Assembly (NCBI GenBank): GCA_964544265.1
Contig: CAZJBD010000013.1
Location: forward strand, 1 to 27,369
Source of the DNA: JALHVH01 sp964544265
GTDB taxonomy: Bacteria > Acidobacteriota > Aminicenantia > Aminicenantales > Saccharicenantaceae
Direction: 5' to 3'
DNA: 27,369 nt
Under the pieces are notes generated by a model. The model saw nothing but the letters and a program-made list of their open reading frames with translations, ran no database searches and was not told the DNA's origin. Position 1 is the first letter of the stretch; every line of letters begins with the position of its first letter. The position numbers were made by a program, and so were the translations under genes. This document shows positions 22,692-27,369 of the stretch, piece after piece.

Positions 22692-23659
22692 GTTCGACGA
22701 CACGCTCTTTATCCCTGGCAGTCCGGGGGGCCGCCAATTATATACGCAGACGGCCGCTCTGCGTATCCTTTGAGATCACCTACAACTGCAACGCCCGGTG
22801 CAAACACTGCCACCTAGGCGGGTCCGCTCCCGAGAACAGAGCCACTCCTGAGGAGTTCGGCAAGATCTCCCGGGAACTCAAGCCGGTGGTCGCCCAGATT
22901 TCGGGCGGCGAGCCTTTGCTCCGGAAGGACCTGGAAGAGGTCGTCCGGGCCATCCGGCGTCCCGGCAAGGCGCCGTTCATCGTCGTGACCACAAACGGCT
23001 CCCTCCTGACCCGTGAGAAGTACGGCAAGCTTCGCGAAGCCGGGGTGGACGAGATCTCGCTCTCTCTCGACTATCCGGACGAGCGACATGATGAATTCCG
23101 CGCTATCCCCGGGCTCTTTCAGAAGATCCGAACCCTGGCCCTTGGACTGAAGGATGTCCGGAACTCCGGCATCACCCTTTCCTGCGTCATCCAGGGGGAC
23201 AATTTCCGCGAGCTTCCGCGGATGGCGGAGCTGGCCCGGGAGTGGGGAGTGCGGATGAACTTCAGCTCCTATACCCTCCTCAGAACCCATAAAAAAGAAT
23301 ATATGATCCCGGCCGAGCAAATCGGCGAGCTCCGCGAAATCCTGGAAAAAATCCAGGAGTTTAAGAGGCGTTATAAGACCATCTTCACTTCGGATTACGT
23401 CCTGCGTCGGATCCCGGAATACTTCATGAACGGGGCCGTGGCGGGGTGCCGGGCGGGAGAGAGGTTCTTCGTGGTCAATCCGGACGGAACGATCTCCCCT
23501 TGCGGCCTGATCATTCGTCAATACCGGAGTCGGAAACAGATGCTGCAGGATTTCCTGAAGACGAACGACTGCGCCCTCTGCTACACAAGCATCCGGGCCA
23601 ATACTGAAAAACCGGCAAGTTATGCGATCCGAGACGGCCTGAGGGCCATCCGAAGCTGA
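22688..23659 (+). CDS. Radical SAM protein with C-terminal cysteine cluster
   Basis: This 323-residue protein has the radical SAM cluster motif CNARCKHC (near residues 35-42) after the strand SFEITYNC, the GGEPLL motif (near 77), and a TIM-barrel pattern (TTNGSLL, LSLDYPDERHDEFR). The C-terminal part has four more cysteines (AGCRAG, SPCGLI, DCALC) in a SPASM/twitch-like arrangement, enough for an auxiliary iron-sulfur cluster. The substrate is unknown. Such architectures modify peptides, sugars or lipids (HpnH-like enzymes are one lipid example). No small precursor-peptide gene is seen beside it, while phospholipid-type genes flank it on both sides, so a lipid or head-group substrate is the more likely guess. 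ATG 22688 overlaps the previous stop (ATGA). Confidence 0.87.
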   Translation: MSSTTRSLSLAVRGAANYIRRRPLCVSFEITYNCNARCKHCHLGGSAPENRATPEEFGKISRELKPVVAQISGGEPLLRKDLEEVVRAIRRPGKAPFIVVTTNGSLLTREKYGKLREAGVDEISLSLDYPDERHDEFRAIPGLFQKIRTLALGLKDVRNSGITLSCVIQGDNFRELPRMAELAREWGVRMNFSSYTLLRTHKKEYMIPAEQIGELREILEKIQEFKRRYKTIFTSDYVLRRIPEYFMNGAVAGCRAGERFFVVNPDGTISPCGLIIRQYRSRKQMLQDFLKTNDCALCYTSIRANTEKPASYAIRDGLRAIRS

Positions 23660-23671
23660 AAACCGATACCC

Positions 23672-24400
23672 ATGGATAATCAGACGGTGAATCTTAACCA
23701 TCTCGGCGCCATCCCCGAGCTCAAGGCCAAACCCGTTCCTCCCTGGGTGAAGACGATGATCTTCGTTGTCGAGATCGCTTTCGTCGCCGGCCTTCTCGTC
23801 TGGTGGCTGACCACGAGTTCTCTCCGGGAAAGCAAGAACCTTTGGATCCTTTTTCTCTACTGCTTCCCCGCCGAGTTCCTTATCGCCACGGTCCCCCACG
23901 AGCCGGTCCTCCTCTATTTCGGAAAATTCTATTCGCCCCTGACCGTGGCCCTCGTCTCCGTGACCGGCACGGCTATAACCGAGGTCATTAACTACACGGT
24001 TTTCAAGTATGTGGCCGACCTCAAGGTGTTCCGGAAGATGCTGGAGAGCAAAGCCGTCCAGAAAACGGTTAACCTTTTTAAAAAGGCGCCCTTTATCGCC
24101 CTCTGGGTGGCGGGGCTTACGCCGATTCCCTTTTACCCTTTCCGCTTCCTTGTCGTTATCGCCCGCTATCCGATCTGGAAGTACCTCCTGGCCGTGATCA
24201 CCTCCAGGGGCCCCAGGATGTACCTCTTAGCCCTGGCGGCGAGAGTCATCCAGTTCCCGGATTATACCCTCGCCATTCTCATGGCCGTCCTTATCGTCGC
24301 GGCCAACCTGCCCATCTTGCAGAAGGTGTTCAGGAAAAAGAAAATGAAGGGTGGAGCGGACCGTTCTTCAAGCACCGACGGCTCCGGGGCCCCTTTTTGA
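23672..24400 (+). CDS. VTT/DedA-like (SNARE-associated) membrane protein
   Basis: This 242-residue multi-pass protein has about five membrane segments. The middle resembles the VTT/DedA fold: PHEPVLLYFGKFYSP, GTAITEVINYTVFKY, then a re-entrant-type TPIPFYPFRFLVVIARYPIWKYLLAV and SRGPRMYLLALAAR. VTT-domain proteins are increasingly linked to lipid scrambling and undecaprenyl- or phospholipid translocation. The extreme C-terminus is charged and disordered. ATG 23672 lies 12 nt after the radical SAM stop with no clear ribosome-binding site. Its 3' end contains a strong promoter for the next gene. Assignment to the broad family is fairly secure; the specific cargo is not. Confidence 0.75.
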   Translation: MDNQTVNLNHLGAIPELKAKPVPPWVKTMIFVVEIAFVAGLLVWWLTTSSLRESKNLWILFLYCFPAEFLIATVPHEPVLLYFGKFYSPLTVALVSVTGTAITEVINYTVFKYVADLKVFRKMLESKAVQKTVNLFKKAPFIALWVAGLTPIPFYPFRFLVVIARYPIWKYLLAVITSRGPRMYLLALAARVIQFPDYTLAILMAVLIVAANLPILQKVFRKKKMKGGADRSSSTDGSGAPF

Positions 24401-24425
24401 CACATCCTTCCCAAGATGTTATAAA
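24397..24425 (+). promoter_or_regulatory. Near-consensus sigma-70-type promoter of the lipid kinase gene
   Basis: TTGACA (24397-24402), a 17-bp spacer and TATAAA (24420-24425) straddle the stop codon of the VTT-like gene. The predicted start near 24432 gives a leader of about 13 nt without a ribosome-binding site. The perfect -35 rules out the in-frame TTG at 24397 as a start codon. Confidence 0.7.
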
Positions 24426-24444
24426 GATACGTCTCCGAAAAACC

Positions 24445-25359
24445 ATGAGCCAGATGAAGCCGGGCTCGATGACCACCTGCCTGATCAACCCCAAGGCGGC
24501 TAACAACAGATGGATCAGGAACAGGAAGCTGCGCCAAACCCTCGAGCGCAAGCTCCCCGGCCCCTGCATCGATCTCCGGGGCGACCGAACGAAGACGGTC
24601 GAACTCGCGAGGAAAGCCTGCGGCAATTCCCGGATAATCGTTGCCGTCGGAGGGGACGGCACCATCGCCGACGTCCTTCAGGGTATCTTCGAATCCGGGC
24701 GCGAGGGCGACGTGATTCTGGGCATCGTCCCCTTCGGGAGCGGAAACGGCTTCCGCAAGACCTACGGCATCCCCAGGAATCCCGCGCAAGCCATAGATGT
24801 CCTGGCCAGGGGGAAGGTCGTCAAGTCGGACGTTATGGAAGTGGAAGGGCGGTATGCCGGCTTCGCCAGCGTCGGGGCCACGGCCGGAGTAACCCAGGAA
24901 AAACTCCGGCATCCGGTCCAGGGATTGCTCGGGCATCTTCTCGCCGTGTGGAAGATGTTCAAGTTGCCCCTGGAAGAAAAGGAGATCGAGCTTTTTGACG
25001 GGGTTGACGACCGGGGGGAGCCATTCGCCCGCAAGACGATCAAGTCCCGTTTTTTCGATTGCATCGTCGCCAAAACGAACTTCTTCGGCTACGGCTGGCG
25101 GGTGGCCCCCAAGGCCGATATCCAAGACGGCTACCTCGACATCACCCTGGTGGAGACTCAGCCCGCCGCATACCTCATCAACTTCGCCTGGCTCTACTTG
25201 GGGCTTTTTCAGCGAACCCAGAGGCACTTCAAGGCCCGAAAGCTGGTCATCCGTGGGAAAGCCCTGCCCGTCCAATACAACGGCGAGGTTTTGGGCGAGC
25301 TCGACGAAGTCACATTCCGCGTCCTTCCCAAGTCGCTCCGGATCGTCGTCAATAAATGA
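24445..25359 (+). CDS. Diacylglycerol kinase (DAGK catalytic domain) family protein
   Basis: This lipid kinase of about 304 residues belongs to the DgkB/YegS type. It has an opening strand TTCLINPKAANN, the nucleotide-binding GGDGT motif (about 69-73), and PFGSGNGFRKTYGIP (about 96-110), where most relatives read P-x-GT-x-ND. The C-terminal beta-sandwich has GYGWRVAPKADIQDGYLDITLV and a closing YNGEVLGELDE. These enzymes phosphorylate diacylglycerol, sphingoid or related lipids with ATP. ATG 24445 is preferred; 24454 and 24469 are alternatives and none has a good ribosome-binding site. It has its own promoter yet follows the lipid cluster directly, so it may be expressed both with and without it. 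Confidence 0.87.
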   Translation: MSQMKPGSMTTCLINPKAANNRWIRNRKLRQTLERKLPGPCIDLRGDRTKTVELARKACGNSRIIVAVGGDGTIADVLQGIFESGREGDVILGIVPFGSGNGFRKTYGIPRNPAQAIDVLARGKVVKSDVMEVEGRYAGFASVGATAGVTQEKLRHPVQGLLGHLLAVWKMFKLPLEEKEIELFDGVDDRGEPFARKTIKSRFFDCIVAKTNFFGYGWRVAPKADIQDGYLDITLVETQPAAYLINFAWLYLGLFQRTQRHFKARKLVIRGKALPVQYNGEVLGELDEVTFRVLPKSLRIVVNK

Positions 25360-25361
25360 TA

Positions 25362-26012
25362 TTATGAGCGCGCAGAACCTGCCGAGCTGGACATCGTCCT
25401 TGTATCTTTGGGCATGACGATCGCCCCTTGGGCAAAATTCCCATAGACCTCGGCCTCCCCCCGCAGAAATAGATCTCCCACCAGAGCACCGGTTGCGGCG
25501 TCCAACTCATGGCTTGAAGCAGCCTTCCTCAGGCCTTTTACTCCCAGCGCCCGGAGACCCCGGCGGAGGCCGTCGCCATCCCGGGCAGCTCTGGGGATAC
25601 CCCAAACGTCTTGGGCGCCGCCGGGATAGATCTCGATGACCCGAATCCTATGGCGCTTGATCTCCCGGGCCAGATGCATCCCTCTTTCCGTTAGGCTCCT
25701 CATGGGACCCAAGGTTATGGGGAAAAACGGGATTTTCCGACGTCGGAGCTCCAGGTCGCAGATCCGGTAATGAGAATCGTTCCTGTCGTGGATGGATGCC
25801 CGGCCAGGCGGAAGTTTAAGGGGCGCGTCGATAGCGACGAGGACGGACTTTTCTTCCAAGACGTAGTCTAAGATCTCATCATCTGCGTAAAGGAGCCTGG
25901 TCCGGGCCAGGCCTTTGGAAAGACGGCAGACGCCGGTCGGCCGCTTCGGCGAGCCGGCCAAGTCAAGCCCCAAAACGAGGCCAGCGTTCGTCCGACTTAT
26001 CAAACCTTTCAT
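25362..26012 (-). CDS. DUF429 family protein (RNase H-like fold)
   Basis: This 216-residue protein matches the DUF429 pattern: an opening strand GLDLAGSPKRPTGVC, then VLVAIDAPLKLP, a central RSLTERG-type segment, IEIYPGGAQDVWGIPR, and HELDAATGALVG near the C-terminus. The acidic residues on these strands resemble the metal-binding set of RNase H-like nucleases, and the family is described as predicted nucleases without firm experimental function. The last 15 or so residues are Ser/Arg-rich and poorly conserved. It converges on the lipid kinase gene with a two-base gap. It is 36 bases behind the HD-GYP-like gene on the same strand and is probably cotranscribed with it. Its ribosome-binding site is weak. 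Confidence 0.8.
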   Translation of the reverse strand: MKGLISRTNAGLVLGLDLAGSPKRPTGVCRLSKGLARTRLLYADDEILDYVLEEKSVLVAIDAPLKLPPGRASIHDRNDSHYRICDLELRRRKIPFFPITLGPMRSLTERGMHLAREIKRHRIRVIEIYPGGAQDVWGIPRAARDGDGLRRGLRALGVKGLRKAASSHELDAATGALVGDLFLRGEAEVYGNFAQGAIVMPKDTRTMSSSAGSARS

Positions 26013-26048
26013 GGGATGAGCCGTTCTGTTCGTTATAACCAGGGGATA

Positions 26049-26972
26049 TCAAAAAGTATTCCCAGGCAGGGCCCGCATGGCTTGTTCGGAGAACACCCGC
26101 CCTTTCAGGGCTTCGAGATCCTGGACGGAGCGCAGCTCTAATTGACCCAGATGGGCAACCCCCTGGGTCCTGATCTTGTCGTAAAGCTCGGCCAGGGCGA
26201 TTAGGGACGACCCCAGGGGGATCTCGCCAAGGAACTTATCCGTTGACTCGATATCCCGGACATAATGTTGGAAATAGCCTTTGAGGAGGGGCTCGACTTC
26301 TTTGATGAGGGAAGCCGTCGTCTTGAGAAGAACCTGTTCTTTATCTGTCAGTCCCGGCCCCCTTCCTTTTTCGATTCCCATGAAGCTCGCCACATCCCCG
26401 AAGAGTGCGAGGCTGGAGCTCAGTTCTCCAACCTCGCAGAGGAGGGTGGCCGACTTGATGTTTTCGACCTCCCGACGGTCGAGGCCTGCTCTTTCGGCCA
26501 TCTCCCCGGCCAGGCGGGCTATGCGAACCGACCGGGTTTCTTTTTCGTCCGCGACTTCGAGATACTTGAGGAGGACGGCCAAAATCCCTGCATAGGCCTG
26601 CTTCATGTTCTCGAACTTCTTCTCTCTCTGCTCGGCAGCCGCGCCCAAGATGCCGCCGGTCAGGATAAGAAAACCGCCCCAGGTGACGACGCTGATGATC
26701 TCGTCGAAGGAGAGTTGAATGGCGGCTCCGAAGACATTCTCGGCGAAAACGAAATAAAGCGCGACGAGCAGGACGCAGAGGGTGGCCAGGAGGACGCTCT
26801 TTCGTTTGCCGAGATAATAGCCGGCCAGGATAACCGGAAGAAAGAAAAAGTTAAGAAAAGAGAACCGGTAACGAACGAGGAAGGCGATGGCCAGAATGCC
26901 GAAAAGGACAGCAGATAGGATGAACCCTTCATAATGTGCTTTGATAAACGTCCTGAGCTTTCGGATGATCAT
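26049..26972 (-). CDS. Membrane-anchored degenerate HD-GYP-like protein
   Basis: This 307-residue protein has four or so N-terminal membrane helices (about 15-115), a short coiled linker (EQREKKFENMKQAY) and a helical domain (about 130-300). The helical domain follows the HD-GYP layout: ETRSVRIARLAGEMAERAGLDRREVENIKSA, then LLCEVGEL where active enzymes read LHDIGK, and later GEIPLGSSLIALAELYDKIRTQG, equivalent to the conserved IPL-x-x-RI-x-x-VAD-x-YDA helix. The metal-binding His-Asp pair and the HHE/GYP motifs are absent, so c-di-GMP hydrolysis is not expected. A binding or scaffold role is more likely. GGAGGG four bases before ATG supports the start. Its promoter is partly supplied by the adjacent inverted repeat. 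Confidence 0.72.
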   Translation of the reverse strand: MIIRKLRTFIKAHYEGFILSAVLFGILAIAFLVRYRFSFLNFFFLPVILAGYYLGKRKSVLLATLCVLLVALYFVFAENVFGAAIQLSFDEIISVVTWGGFLILTGGILGAAAEQREKKFENMKQAYAGILAVLLKYLEVADEKETRSVRIARLAGEMAERAGLDRREVENIKSATLLCEVGELSSSLALFGDVASFMGIEKGRGPGLTDKEQVLLKTTASLIKEVEPLLKGYFQHYVRDIESTDKFLGEIPLGSSLIALAELYDKIRTQGVAHLGQLELRSVQDLEALKGRVFSEQAMRALPGNTF

Positions 26973-26988
26973 CTAACCCTCCGGGGAA

Positions 26989-27017
26989 CTTATATCATCA
27001 AATCAAGACGGGGTCAA
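26989..27017 (-). promoter_or_regulatory. Promoter with -35 box inside the inverted repeat
   Basis: On the minus strand TTGACC (27017-27012), a 17-bp spacer and TATAAG (26994-26989) precede the HD-GYP-like gene. The predicted start near 26982 leaves a leader of about ten bases that is almost entirely the ribosome-binding site. The -35 box is part of the left repeat arm. Confidence 0.6.
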
Positions 27018-27099
27018 ACCTACTCTTTTGACAAAAAAACCATCGCGTTGATAATGGCCCTACTTTGTCAAAAGAGTAGGTTTGACCCCGACCTTGATT
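27001..27099. repeat. Long inverted repeat (REP/MITE-like)
   Basis: Two perfect 27-bp arms, 27009-27035 and 27064-27090, surround a 28-nt loop. The pairing continues outward through AATCAAG (27001-27007) and CTTGATT (27093-27099) with a small gap. Arms read GGGGTCAAACCTACTC... and its complement. Arms ending in TTTGACCCC recall palindromic elements that REP-associated (Y1) transposases mobilise; no transposase is present here. The right arm lies inside the end of the OsmC gene. Confidence 0.85.
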
Positions 27100-27369
27100 T
27101 CGAAGGCCGGGGGCTTGAGGATGTGGGCCTTGACCGCACAGTGGTCCACAGCCTTAACGATGGCGTCCTTGTACTTCTCGGGGAAGCCGGGGGGGAGGTC
27201 GATATCAATCCTGATCTTGGCGATCATCTTGGTTTCCGGATCCTTCTCCATCGTCATGGAAATGTCTATGCCGTCCGTCGAAAGCTTCCGTCCGAGGCAG
27301 AAGGCCAGGACGTAAAAACCGGCGCAGGTTGCCAGCGAGACCAGGAAGAGGTCGAACGGCGCCGGAGCG
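27060..27369 (-). CDS. OsmC-like protein, 5' end outside the window
   Basis: The reading frame is open to the right edge (about 102 residues visible, starting A-P-A-PFDLFLVSLATCAG). It has the OsmC/Ohr hallmarks: a first cysteine in SLATCAGFYVL on the central helix and a second in AVDHCAVKAHI, with the family order strand-helix-strand between. OsmC proteins are thiol peroxidases or related redox proteins. The two-cysteine pair is compatible with peroxide reduction, but only the C-terminal half is visible. The last residues, V-K-P-T-L-L-T-K and the TAG stop, are encoded by the right arm of the inverted repeat. The native C-terminus, which usually ends soon after the E-I-K/E-I strand, appears to have been replaced. 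Confidence 0.82.
   Translation of the reverse strand, partial: APAPFDLFLVSLATCAGFYVLAFCLGRKLSTDGIDISMTMEKDPETKMIAKIRIDIDLPPGFPEKYKDAIVKAVDHCAVKAHILKPPAFEIKVGVKPTLLTK

Noticed and set aside
22814..23899. 361-codon minus-strand open frame opposite the radical SAM gene
   Set aside because: There are no motifs and it spans the boundary of two well-supported plus-strand genes.

Overview
The window looks like a chromosomal segment from a GC-rich, diderm bacterium of the Acidobacteriota / Candidatus Aminicenantes type. This is inferred from the gene families: a GWxTD-domain TPR protein, a sulfatase fused to TPRs, a DUF5916 barrel protein, PgsW-type poly-gamma-glutamate genes and many secreted peptidases. 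There are no rRNA, tRNA, CRISPR or phage genes. The right end cuts an OsmC-like gene.

Layout. (1) 156-5369, plus strand: three secreted TPR-containing proteins (carboxypeptidase-regulatory-like/TPR, sulfatase-TPR, GWxTD-TPR). (2) 5380-9459, minus strand: a secreted M24 aminopeptidase followed by pgsB, pgsC and pgsW. (3) 9591-11801, minus: an outer-membrane DUF5916/CBM9-like protein with its own sigma-70-type promoter. (4) 11911-17723, minus: a compact signalling locus. A solute-binding protein, a histidine kinase and an NtrC-type sigma-54 activator form one operon. A stand-alone receiver plus a stand-alone Fis-type HTH form a second. A previously unmarked 19-residue membrane peptide forms a third unit that ends at a strong terminator. 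(5) 17732-17986: a gene-free, nested inverted-repeat element that looks like a structured RNA. (6) 18069-19483, minus: a membrane dipeptidase and the scar of a deleted ABC transporter. (7) 19594-25359, plus: a PHP-domain hydrolase, a CDP-alcohol phosphatidyltransferase, a radical SAM protein, a VTT/DedA-like membrane protein and a diacylglycerol-kinase-like enzyme, suggesting a membrane-lipid pathway. (8) 25362 to the end, minus: a DUF429 protein, a membrane-anchored degenerate HD-GYP protein and a partial OsmC gene. A long inverted repeat lies between the last two, supplying the -35 box of one gene and the stop codon of the other.

The most interesting observation is a self-contained sigma-54 circuit. 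Each of the three transcription units in region 4 has a -24/-12 element (GG-N10-GC) just upstream of its start codon. Each also has a TGTAAA...TTTAC/GTTAC dyad about 85-120 bp further upstream, where an enhancer-binding protein would sit. The locus encodes exactly such an activator, so the simplest reading is that it controls its own operon, the receiver/Fis pair and the micropeptide transcript. The solute-binding protein has no transporter subunits beside it and may act as the periplasmic sensor.
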